DNA of 27,081 bases, from IMG/VR virus record IMGVR_UViG_3300032050_000676, positions 1-27,081 of that record; one strand, given 5' to 3'. The notes beneath the pieces are model-generated. The model did not search any database. It was not told where the DNA came from and saw only the letters and a program-made list of their open reading frames with translations. Origin of the DNA: a virus. Below are positions 6,211-13,952 of this stretch, piece after piece. A program made the position numbers and the translations under genes. Numbering within the stretch: position 1 is the first letter of the stretch; each line of letters opens with the position of its first letter.

Positions 6211-7249
6211 AGTTTTCCTCCAACCACTTCAAGTTATCCTGTAAGCGCCCGTCCGTTGGGTTAGCCTCAACAGCCATCTTTGCAAACTTTAATGCTTCAT
6301 CTTTTTTACCAAGTTGCCAACCGGAAACTGATAACAAATCGTAGCAACGCCAATCCCAAACACTCTTATCGTTCAGGTAGTGGGTTTGTGGTTCAAGTTC
6401 ATTAACTTTACTTGCAGCGTCCCAGCACCCCTGCCAGTTGCCAACAGTGTATGAGAACTGTGCAAAACTAAACCAAGGTTCTAACTCGTTAGGGTTCTCT
6501 TTGATTGCCCTTTGAAACCATTGTAAAGCGTTATCTTTATTACCAAGTTCCTGTGAAGCCTGACCTGCAGCACGACACACAGCAGAACGCTCAACATACC
6601 AACCACCAGCGTTTAATGTGGCAAAAGCAGACTCAATAACTTTTTCCCACTTGCGATGAAAATAGTATTCGCGTGTCAGGTAGGCCCACATTCGTGCATC
6701 GCGTGGGTCTTCGTGCACTGCTGCTTCAAGCATCGGTAAATAATAGGTTCTTGCTTTAGTGTCATCAGGTTTATGAAACACTGTCAAATCGTATTCTAAA
6801 GTTTTCTCTTCACCCTCAGCATAACGGAAGGTTACTTCGTGGCAGGGTTTAATCCACCTGTACCCGTGACGTGCGTGCAACCTGTTGTTGTTTCTCCACT
6901 TGTTACCGGTGTCCCACCAAACCCAACCACGACCAGTGTCGGGTTCCCAGGTTTCGCGAACGGTGTGGAAGAAGTTAAACTCTGGTATCTCATCCATATC
7001 AAGTGATAAACAAACATCAACATCAGCAGGGATCAAAGCTAAGGCTGCGTTTCTTGCGTCATCAAACCTGAAAGGTTTAATTGACACTTGGTGAACAATA
7101 ACGTTTGGTGCTGCTTGTAGCAAAGCAACTGTTCTGTCTGTTGAACCTGTGTCTACTACCACACGAACATCTGCGTCTCTTGTTCCTTCAAGCCAACGCA
7201 TCACGTGTTTTTCTTCATTTAATGCAATTGTGTATGCTGCTATTTTCAT
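6179..7249 (-). CDS. Family 2-type glycosyltransferase with TPR-like repeats
   Basis: A 356-residue protein. Residues 1-100 are a GT-A nucleotide-sugar-binding fold: MKIAAYTIALNEEKHVMRWL, then VVDTGSTDRT at about 31-40, FRFDDARNAAL at about 61-70, and the metal-binding DxD as LDMDE at about 83-87. H126 and the PCHEV segment near 135-139 fit the acceptor side. Residues about 180-340 are helical pairs with TPR-like spacing (ALQWFQRAIKENPNELEPW, then EALKFAKMAVEANPTDGRLQ). It would transfer a sugar to a phage or host acceptor. It sits within the fibre region, so virion-protein or host-surface glycosylation is plausible. AAGGGG precedes the ATG. Donor and acceptor cannot be read from the sequence. 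Confidence 0.88.
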   Translation of the reverse strand: MKIAAYTIALNEEKHVMRWLEGTRDADVRVVVDTGSTDRTVALLQAAPNVIVHQVSIKPFRFDDARNAALALIPADVDVCLSLDMDEIPEFNFFHTVRETWEPDTGRGWVWWDTGNKWRNNNRLHARHGYRWIKPCHEVTFRYAEGEEKTLEYDLTVFHKPDDTKARTYYLPMLEAAVHEDPRDARMWAYLTREYYFHRKWEKVIESAFATLNAGGWYVERSAVCRAAGQASQELGNKDNALQWFQRAIKENPNELEPWFSFAQFSYTVGNWQGCWDAASKVNELEPQTHYLNDKSVWDWRCYDLLSVSGWQLGKKDEALKFAKMAVEANPTDGRLQDNLKWLEENYVATQAENPS

Positions 7250-7265
7250 TAGTCCCCTTAATGAA

Positions 7266-7478
7266 TTAGACTGATAGGGTTTGTAGTTCTTCTTCTGTTA
7301 ACCCTAAGGCTGCTAGTTTTGCTAGAGCGGATTCGCGAACTTCTTCTCGTGCAGCCTTGGCTGCTTCGTTTGCTTCGTGTTCTGCTTGACGTTCAGCCAA
7401 CTCTTCATCAGTTGGACTCTCTAGGTAGACTGGTACTGCGCTTCCTGCTGGGGTTATATCTATTGCTTCTTTTGGCAT
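7266..7478 (-). CDS. Small acidic helical protein (70 aa)
   Basis: A 70-residue, Glu/Ala-rich protein. A short N-terminal strand region (MPKEAIDITPAGSAVPVYLE) is followed by a long predicted helix from about residue 23 to 55 (ERQAEHEANEAAKAAREEVR) and then the ALAKLAALGLTEEELQTLSV ending. The LAALGLTEEEL pattern is common at the ends of small proteins in phage tail regions, where such products are often suspected chaperones or assembly helpers. That is only a guess here. AAAAGGAAAT precedes the ATG. The gene lies between fibre paralog C and the glycosyltransferase. Confidence 0.7.
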   Translation of the reverse strand: MPKEAIDITPAGSAVPVYLESPTDEELAERQAEHEANEAAKAAREEVRESALAKLAALGLTEEELQTLSV

Positions 7479-7493
7479 TGTTATTTCCTTTTC

Positions 7494-8066
7494 TTAGTTG
7501 TAACCGTAAACTGACATTCTTCCAGAAAAAGTTCCTGTACCTGGAAAAAAAGTAATTCCATCATAAGAAGTATTTTGATTATGAATACCTGATACATTGC
7601 GAACACGTGACACATCTTCTGCCTGTTGCATCTGTGCTAGTATTGCGGTTTTTTCAGCCAAAAATGGTTTATAAAGTTTCATATCCAAAGCGTTTGGGTT
7701 TCCGCTACCAACTTGCCCAAGAACACCATAATTAGTAGTTTCCCTAACACCAGCAACAGTAGTGCTGTTTCCTTGAACTGATTGTGAAATGTAAGAACTT
7801 GCAGTACTGTTATCAGTACCAGCAACTCTCAAACGAAATTGTAAATTTGCTGCAGTTGTAGAACCATCACCAACAAACATTATTGAATAATAATTGTAGG
7901 TAGATGTAAAACAACCATTTAATGAAAGACTTGAACAACCTGAAAAGGTTATTGTTCCTAAAGAATCTGCTGAACCTGTACCTGAACCCACAGCAACAGA
8001 AGAAGGCACAATCTTAGCCAACCCTGCACGTGAACCCCAATCAGCGGTTTGTCTTGACCTAGTCAT
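7494..8066 (-). CDS. Fibre/decoration paralog C (VPTSVAVGSG family)
   Basis: A 190-residue beta-rich protein. The leader MTRSRQTADWGSRAGLAKIV is short, then the family signature VPSSVAVGSGTGSAD appears at about residues 21-35, followed by FSGCSSLSLNGCFTSTYNYY and RVAGTDNSTASSY. The ending is GITFFPGTGTFSGRMSVYGYN. The core AGLAKIVPSSVAVGSG is almost the same as in paralog E six kilobases away (GGLAKIVPTSVAVGSG), so those two may be the closest pair. Two cysteines occur near SGCSS and NGC. GGGGAG precedes the ATG. Likely a virion surface or receptor-binding subunit. Confidence 0.72.
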   Translation of the reverse strand: MTRSRQTADWGSRAGLAKIVPSSVAVGSGTGSADSLGTITFSGCSSLSLNGCFTSTYNYYSIMFVGDGSTTAANLQFRLRVAGTDNSTASSYISQSVQGNSTTVAGVRETTNYGVLGQVGSGNPNALDMKLYKPFLAEKTAILAQMQQAEDVSRVRNVSGIHNQNTSYDGITFFPGTGTFSGRMSVYGYN

Positions 8067-8075
8067 TGTTCTCCC

Positions 8076-9059
8076 CTAGTCCTTGTAACCGTAAACGCGA
8101 ATAGTGCCAGAAATATTACCAGAGGCAGGAAAAACAGTAAAACCGTCAAAAGAAACATCTCCATTAAACATACCTGTGGTCATTGTTGCATAAGAGTTTG
8201 CACCACTACCATCAAAGTTAGAGTTCCAAGTACCTGTATTTATAGTTAAAAATGGATTAATTACATCAACACCAGTTATAAAGTTTCTTTGTCCTGTTGT
8301 GTGATAACCAATCCTAATAAATGTAGTAATAGCACCAGAAATCCCAGAACTTCCATCTGTTCCAGTTTGATTTCCAGCATAACGATAATTAGAAGTTGAA
8401 TTATCAGCACCAGAAACACGAAATCTTAACTGAATATTAGCACTTGCTGTGTTAGACATATTTGCAAAAGATATTCTATAATTATCGTATGTGCTAGTAA
8501 AACAACCATTAAGGCTTACAGAAGATGCACCACTAAATGTTACGTTACCAATAGCATCCACAGAACCAGTACCGCTACCAACCGCTACTGATGTTGGTAC
8601 AACCATACGCAACCCTGCCGCAGCAGCAGCCACACCATCAGTCTCAGACTTAGTGTAAGCATTAGCAACAGTGAACGCAGTATAAGCAAAAATTTCAACA
8701 ACATCATTAACAGCCAAAGCGCTTGACATAACAACTGATGTGCCGTTAGTGGCAGTGTAATCCTGACCACGAACCTGCAAAGCACCATTCACATACACAG
8801 CCTCAGACCCAGCCACATAGGCTAGGGTTAAACCGTTTGCGTCAATGCCTGTGATAGAAGTTTGTCCTGCTGTTGCAACGAAGTAGTATCTGGTTAGTTG
8901 ACGGTTGTATGTGTCAACATCCCCGTCGGAGTCTATCCACAGGTCGCCTGTTGCTGGTGCTGTTGGTGCACTTGTTTGGTAGGCGATTGGTGATTGTGGT
9001 GTTGTTGGTCCTACGAGTTCAAATGTAGAACCGTTATAAAAATAAAGTGGTTTAGTCAA
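8076..9059 (-). CDS. Tail fibre protein with paralog B domain (VPTSVAVGSG family)
   Basis: A 327-residue protein and the longest paralog. Residues 1-150 are fibre modules: MTKPLYFYNGSTFELVG, then TSAPTAPATGDLWIDSDG at about 28-46, and YVNGALQVRGQDYTATNGTS at about 88-107. DLWIDSDG and NG..L..G.DYTATNG segments are typical of phage tail fibres. TKSETDGVAAAAAG forms a linker. The shared C-terminal domain starts at about residue 153 with VPTSVAVGSGTGSVD and ends with GFTVFPASGNISGTIRVYGYKD. The start is TTG, two bases after the upstream stop (TAAATTG). This gene shows that the paralog domain is carried on a tail-fibre scaffold, which supports a fibre role for the whole family. Confidence 0.8.
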   Translation of the reverse strand: MTKPLYFYNGSTFELVGPTTPQSPIAYQTSAPTAPATGDLWIDSDGDVDTYNRQLTRYYFVATAGQTSITGIDANGLTLAYVAGSEAVYVNGALQVRGQDYTATNGTSVVMSSALAVNDVVEIFAYTAFTVANAYTKSETDGVAAAAAGLRMVVPTSVAVGSGTGSVDAIGNVTFSGASSVSLNGCFTSTYDNYRISFANMSNTASANIQLRFRVSGADNSTSNYRYAGNQTGTDGSSGISGAITTFIRIGYHTTGQRNFITGVDVINPFLTINTGTWNSNFDGSGANSYATMTTGMFNGDVSFDGFTVFPASGNISGTIRVYGYKD

Positions 9060-9060
9060 T

Positions 9061-9705
9061 TTAGTTCTTCAATCCGTAGATAGAAACAGTACCTGTAATA
9101 TTAACGCTATCTGGATACAACAATAAAGAATTATAAGAAGTAGTTGTAGCCAAAGCGCCAGTAAAATTATAAAATCTTACAGCAGAAGCACCACCACTAA
9201 TTTCAGTATTAATAGAATGCCAAACAGTATTTCTTGTATTAAAAGGATTATACATTGCTACTTCAAAACCAGCATATTGTGTGCCGTTAACTTGTCCAGC
9301 CCAACCATAAGTTGCTTGTGACCTTGAACCAGAAATTGTTGTGCTATTTCCTGCAACCAATTGTGAATAATAACTGTTTCCAGTTTCATCAGTGCCACTA
9401 TTTCTCATACGAAACCACATATTTGCAGCACTAGAGCCAACAGTATTAAGAACAATTTTATAGTTATCGTAAGCAGAACTGAATACACCATTAATAGCAA
9501 CTGTGCTTGCACCACTGAAAGTAACAGTTCCGTTAGTGTTAACAGAACCTGAACCTGAACCAACGGCAACGCTAGTAGGAACAATTAATCTTGTTCCAGG
9601 AACATTGTCAGCATAAGATTGAGTAGCAAAACCAGCCAAAGACTCAACCTCAGTTGCAACACTCACCCACTGTGTACCAGACCAAACATACATTGGTTTC
9701 GGCAT
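9061..9705 (-). CDS. Fibre/decoration paralog A (VPTSVAVGSG family)
   Basis: A 214-residue protein. The N-terminal 38 residues (MPKPMYVWSGTQWVSVATEV, then FATQSYADN) resemble the opening of tail-fibre proteins and match the start of its downstream neighbour (MTKPLYFYNGS). The shared domain begins at about residue 41 with VPTSVAVGSGSGSVN, followed by FSGASTVAINGVFSSAYDNY and MRNSGTDETGNSY, and ends with LLLYPDSVNITGTVSIYGLKN. In the final motif YGY is replaced by YGL. Its ATG lies two bases after the stop of the collagen-like gene. Probable receptor-binding or decoration subunit. Confidence 0.75.
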   Translation of the reverse strand: MPKPMYVWSGTQWVSVATEVESLAGFATQSYADNVPGTRLIVPTSVAVGSGSGSVNTNGTVTFSGASTVAINGVFSSAYDNYKIVLNTVGSSAANMWFRMRNSGTDETGNSYYSQLVAGNSTTISGSRSQATYGWAGQVNGTQYAGFEVAMYNPFNTRNTVWHSINTEISGGASAVRFYNFTGALATTTSYNSLLLYPDSVNITGTVSIYGLKN

Positions 9706-9707
9706 AA

Positions 9708-10630
<923 letters not shown>

Positions 10631-10631
<1 letters not shown>

Positions 10632-10978
10632 TAAGAAGTGACCCCTTCGTAAACAGTAAAGCCACCTTCAAGTAAACGAGTCACAGTAGAATCAGGGGCA
10701 GTAACTTCAAGATCATAAACATAATTACCAGCAGCCAAAGCTGTGGTTTCAGCAGCAGTAAGATTCAAAGTAAACTTACCATCAGTAGTACCAACAGTAA
10801 TTTTACCGTTAGAAGAAGTCAAAGAAATAATTGTTGAAACAGAAGTAGGTGAATACTTAACACTCATAGCAGCAGTGTAACCGGTCACATTAACATATGT
10901 GCCATCAATTTTCCACTGTGGTCTAAGGGTAAAAGTAGCCCCTTGATAAACTTTCATATTGTATCTACCTGGTGTCAT
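10631..10978 (-). CDS. Small beta-domain structural protein (BppU-N-like)
   Basis: A 115-residue, strand-rich protein. The pattern [51 protein letters not shown] and [16 protein letters not shown] resembles the small beta-sandwich found in phage structural operons, including the N-terminal domain of baseplate upper proteins. The order 'G..F......W......V..TGY.A...V' then 'G.Y.YDLEV' is the basis of the comparison. There are no membrane or enzyme motifs. The ATG abuts the stop of the 86-residue gene (TAGATG). A head-completion or fibre-attachment role is possible, but nothing here decides it. Confidence 0.65.
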
Positions 10979-11239
10979 CTATTCCTCTATAATATTGGCG
11001 CCGTAACCGGCAGCGATTAAACTTGTACGTTCTGCATCAGAAATCAAATTCTTGTGACCACCCGGATAGTAATACAAAGCGGATTGTGTTTCATCAACGC
11101 TTGGGGTACGAACACTATAATAGGACCCGTCAGTCCTCTGTAAAACACTATTAGCCCTAGTCAACTTATAACGGTAAAACAATGCTCCACCACCGGCAGG
11201 GCCTTCTTCAACAGTAGGTGGTAAAAAATAATAAGCCAT
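10979..11239 (-). CDS. Small protein downstream of capsid gene (86 aa)
   Basis: An 86-residue aromatic-rich protein (MAYYFLPPTVEEGPAGGGAL, then FYRYKLTRANSVLQRTDGSY). The middle has VRTPSVDE, then YYYPGGHKNLISDAERTSLI and AAGYGANIIEE. The combination DGSY..VRTPS.DE....YYPGGH.......L.AAGY is one I recognise from small, uncharacterised actinobacterial phage proteins encoded near the capsid. It could be a head-decoration or head-completion protein. AAGGAGAAC precedes the ATG closely. It lies just after the capsid-gene terminator, so it is probably expressed at a lower level than the capsid protein. Confidence 0.65.
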   Translation of the reverse strand: MAYYFLPPTVEEGPAGGGALFYRYKLTRANSVLQRTDGSYYSVRTPSVDETQSALYYYPGGHKNLISDAERTSLIAAGYGANIIEE

Positions 11240-11249
11240 TGTTCTCCTT

Positions 11250-11286
11250 AAAAGGTGTAACCCCCACCGTTTCCAATGGGGGCTAC
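11250..11286 (-). terminator. Rho-independent-type terminator after major capsid gene
   Basis: On the minus strand GTAGCCCCCA pairs with TGGGGGTTAC (ten pairs, one a G-U wobble) across a ten-base loop, followed closely by CCTTTT. It begins 14 bases after the capsid stop. A leaky terminator here would raise capsid transcript relative to downstream genes, a common arrangement in phages. Confidence 0.75.
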
Positions 11287-11299
11287 AATTTCGCCTAAA

Positions 11300-12250
11300 T
11301 TAGACGTTGTTGATGCTTGAGGTTGACTCAATGCGGAACAAGGATGCTTCGCGGTAGCGAGCAAATCCAAGAACGCCGTACCATCCGATTGGACGGAAAC
11401 GCATTAACTTATCGGTAACAGGTCCGATAACTACGTGTGGTTCTTCAGCAACTGCTTCAGCAAGTGCTTGTTTACCAGCAATTAGTGTACGGAATACGCG
11501 TGTAGTTCCAGAAGCACCGTCTGTAGCGTTGTACAAACGTGGTGATTCTACGAACATTGCACCTTCGTATACACCGATTGATCCTGGCCATAGATTGCCA
11601 GCACCTGATTCGTTGTAAACGTGTGCTTCGCGCCATCCGCCTGCGCCTGTTTCTGCACGTAAGTCGTGTGAAACTTCTGGATGTATTCCAACCCAGTACA
11701 ATTCACCAACACGTGGAACAGCTTTGTTTGCACGCAATTTAGCAATAGCTCTACGGATATTTGCTGAAGTGATGACAGAACCACCGGTAACACCAGTAGT
11801 TGTTGTTCCACCACCTGAGTAAATTACGTTTGAACCTTGACGTAGCACTGTTTGTGCAAAGTTGTCAATAGAATCTGCCATATTGAATGCGATGATGTCA
11901 GCGATTGCTGGATCAACATCAGACAATGAGAACAGTTCTAATTTGCGTGTTGCGATTGCAGCGTTTCCATATTCATTTAGAGTTACGGTTACGTTGCTTG
12001 TATTTCCTAAAGCTACTGAATCTGGATCTACAGTTTCAGTTAAAGTGCCGGTTACTGCCGATAAATCAGTGTATAACTGGAATACGACAGATGAACCTGG
12101 CATAGCCTGTTGTGCAGGGCGCTTATCAGCAACATCGCGGATAAGTGGCATAGCACGCAGAGCAAATTCTACATAGCGGTCATAAGCAGTCTGTACCAAG
12201 GAAGTTCCAAGGGACGCGGTGCTAGTACTAGTATAATTTTCTGTAGGCAA
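11300..12250 (-). CDS. Major capsid protein, N4-gp56-like (HK97 fold)
   Basis: A 316-residue protein. The N-terminus is disordered (ENYTSTSTASLGTSL), then YDRYVEFALRAMPLIRDVAD, GSSVVFQLYTDLSAVTGTL, and a Thr/Val strand region with VALGNTSNVTVTLNEYGNA. The pattern of an 'A.RAMPLI...A' helix, then 'G..V.F..YTDL......L.E' and 'V.V.L.EYGNA', matches N4-gp56-type capsid proteins. The C-terminus is beta-rich (VIGPVTDKLMRFRPIGWYG, FRIESTSS). The protein assembles the capsid shell around the scaffold encoded just upstream. The start is TTG with AAGGTG seven bases before it. The size is on the short side for this family but complete. Confidence 0.88.
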   Translation of the reverse strand: MPTENYTSTSTASLGTSLVQTAYDRYVEFALRAMPLIRDVADKRPAQQAMPGSSVVFQLYTDLSAVTGTLTETVDPDSVALGNTSNVTVTLNEYGNAAIATRKLELFSLSDVDPAIADIIAFNMADSIDNFAQTVLRQGSNVIYSGGGTTTTGVTGGSVITSANIRRAIAKLRANKAVPRVGELYWVGIHPEVSHDLRAETGAGGWREAHVYNESGAGNLWPGSIGVYEGAMFVESPRLYNATDGASGTTRVFRTLIAGKQALAEAVAEEPHVVIGPVTDKLMRFRPIGWYGVLGFARYREASLFRIESTSSINNV

Positions 12251-12288
12251 TTTAGTTCACCTTCTTTCAAGGTTGATAGTAGTTGCGT

Positions 12289-12747
12289 TTATCTACCGAG
12301 TGATTGACCAAACAACAGCTGATCAAGTTCATCTTTTGTTTTCGCAGCTAAAACCTTTTGGTGTTGCGATTGCTCACCTGAAGGGTTTTGTGCTGTTGAA
12401 GTAACATTATTGATTCGTTGATTAGCGTTGATTGTTTCTTCATCAACGGCAGGTTGAACAGGCTCATCTTGTTTAATACCGAATACATCACTGTATTCGC
12501 TTAACCAAGCATCAATCTGTTCAGGTGTGTTCACATCACTAGGAATAAGTTTCGCTAGTTTATCTGATACACCTTTTGAGGCCAATACATCTTTGACGGA
12601 ACGAGAACGCATATCGGAACGCAGTTGAGAAAGTTCAGCTTCAATAGCTTCACGTTCTTTTTGTGCTTTCTTTAGTGCTTTGCGAAGTTCGGCTGGGCCG
12701 TTATCTTGCTCTTCGTATTCGTCTTCGTATTCGTATTGGTTGGCCAT
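12289..12747 (-). CDS. Capsid scaffolding protein
   Basis: A 152-residue, highly charged helical protein. An acidic N-terminus (MANQYEYEDEYEEQDNGPAE) leads into a coiled coil (KALKKAQKEREAIEAELSQL), a small helical domain (VKDVLASKGVSDKLAKLIPS, later IDAWLSEYSDVFG), a Gln/Asn-rich linker, and a C-terminal helix with DELDQLLFGQSLGR. Composition and position immediately before the capsid gene fit a scaffold that chaperones procapsid assembly and leaves later. The start is the ATG at 12747 because AAAGGGAG lies eight bases before it. A GTG three codons further upstream overlaps that ribosome site and is less likely. Confidence 0.82.
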   Translation of the reverse strand: MANQYEYEDEYEEQDNGPAELRKALKKAQKEREAIEAELSQLRSDMRSRSVKDVLASKGVSDKLAKLIPSDVNTPEQIDAWLSEYSDVFGIKQDEPVQPAVDEETINANQRINNVTSTAQNPSGEQSQHQKVLAAKTKDELDQLLFGQSLGR

Positions 12748-12866
12748 TGCAGCCACTCCCTTTCATTAAGTTGTCGTAATCCACATACACAAACAGGGGA
12801 ATCTGTGATGGCTATTACTACCGGTCTTCGGTTACGCTTCTAAGTGCCGGTGCGCTTAGCAGGTTT
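12748..12866 (-). other. Intergenic gap between ejection module and capsid module
   Basis: About 119 bp with no gene. It holds short inverted repeats (CTAAG with CTTAG; ACCGG with CCGGT) and the scaffold ribosome site. No convincing -35/-10 pair or T-tract terminator was found. As one of the few gaps in a compact operon it could carry an RNA processing site or a weak promoter. Confidence 0.4.
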
Positions 12867-13952
12867 TTAAATCTGGCCTTGTGTTCCTTGTGCAAGTGAA
12901 CTTCTACCTACACCTGCACGGCCAGCAAATGATGATTGTTCCATTTCTACAAGTCTTCTACGTCTTTGAATTGCATCAGCACTCATAGGTCCACCAAAGA
13001 CTTCAGATAACGCTTGTTCTTGATTATAATTTTGTCCATAGATTTGACCAAGTCTTTCAGCTGTTGGAAGTATTTGTGCAACTGCTTGGAAACCTTGTTC
13101 TGCTTGTTGCTCTGTAACGCCCATACCTGCATATTGTTCAGCAACAGGTTTTGCAACTTGTAAACCTTGACGAACGGCAGCAGCACCAAATTGAACAGCT
13201 TGTGCTTGTTTAGTAATAAATGGCAATGCACGTTGTGGGTCAAGAACTTGAGCAATCATATCTCCGTTAGATAGACCGTACATTTCTTGAAGGGTACGTG
13301 TGTAGTAAGGATCAGCGTTATCTATAGCAGTTTGTGCTAAATCAACACGTTGTTTAAGTTCTGTTGGGGAAACATCTGATTCAATGAATTTACTAAAATC
13401 ATCCGGTGAATCATAAAAACCTTTAGGTAAACCAGTTGATCTCATAATTTGACGATAGGCATCTTCTGTTGCAAGATATTCTTTAGGTGAAAGAACAGAC
13501 AATCCTGATTTTCTGCGTGATTCATTACCAGCAAAACGTTGTTTATATTCCGGTGTTTCTTGAAGTTTAAGAGTTACAGTATCAGGACTAAAACCTTGTT
13601 GAACATATTCTGTAATCTTAGGAGCAAGAGTACCGAGACCATAGTTATTAAACATTTGAGTTGTGTATTCAACCCAATCAGTTCTTTGTGTTTGAATACG
13701 AGCATTTTCAACTTCTTGCGCTGCACGTCTTGCTGCTTCTTCATTAGATACAGTTGCAATAGCAGGACCAGTAGGGCGGCCAGTAGAAGTTGTAGATGTA
13801 GTAGTAGTAGGTTTAGTAGTAGATTCAGTTGGCTTTTTAAGTTGTTCAAGTTTTTTAGTAGTCTCAGCAACACGTTGAGTTCTTGCTTGTTGAGCAGCCT
13901 TATTAGCAGCAACTGCTTGCTGTGTCTTAGAAGGTGATGATGGCTTTGCCAT
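12867..13952 (-). CDS. Putative internal virion protein (361 aa)
   Basis: A 361-residue protein. Residues about 1-65 are Ala/Gln/Lys/Thr-rich and disordered (TKPTTTTSTTSTGRPTGP). The remainder is helical and Gln-rich, with LKLQETPEYKQRFAGNESRR near 130-150, a run of Ala/Gln helices around 265-315 (QAQAVQFGAAAVRQGLQVAK), and an Arg-rich end (QRRRRLVEMEQSSFAGRAGV). There is no enzyme motif. Its TAATG overlap with the lysozyme-domain gene and the similar helical style of both suggest partners in one complex, probably ejected or core proteins. LQ..PEYKQRF.GN..R recalls other podovirus internal proteins, but this is not a firm match. Confidence 0.62.
   Translation of the reverse strand: MAKPSSPSKTQQAVAANKAAQQARTQRVAETTKKLEQLKKPTESTTKPTTTTSTTSTGRPTGPAIATVSNEEAARRAAQEVENARIQTQRTDWVEYTTQMFNNYGLGTLAPKITEYVQQGFSPDTVTLKLQETPEYKQRFAGNESRRKSGLSVLSPKEYLATEDAYRQIMRSTGLPKGFYDSPDDFSKFIESDVSPTELKQRVDLAQTAIDNADPYYTRTLQEMYGLSNGDMIAQVLDPQRALPFITKQAQAVQFGAAAVRQGLQVAKPVAEQYAGMGVTEQQAEQGFQAVAQILPTAERLGQIYGQNYNQEQALSEVFGGPMSADAIQRRRRLVEMEQSSFAGRAGVGRSSLAQGTQGQI

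Noticed and set aside
894-9705. Diversity-generating retroelement driving the paralog differences
   Set aside because: No reverse transcriptase gene and no template-repeat copy in noncoding DNA were seen; divergence looks like ordinary duplication and drift.
12748-12756. Upstream GTG start for the scaffold gene
   Set aside because: The GTG lies within and next to the AAAGGGAG ribosome site that serves the ATG at 12747.
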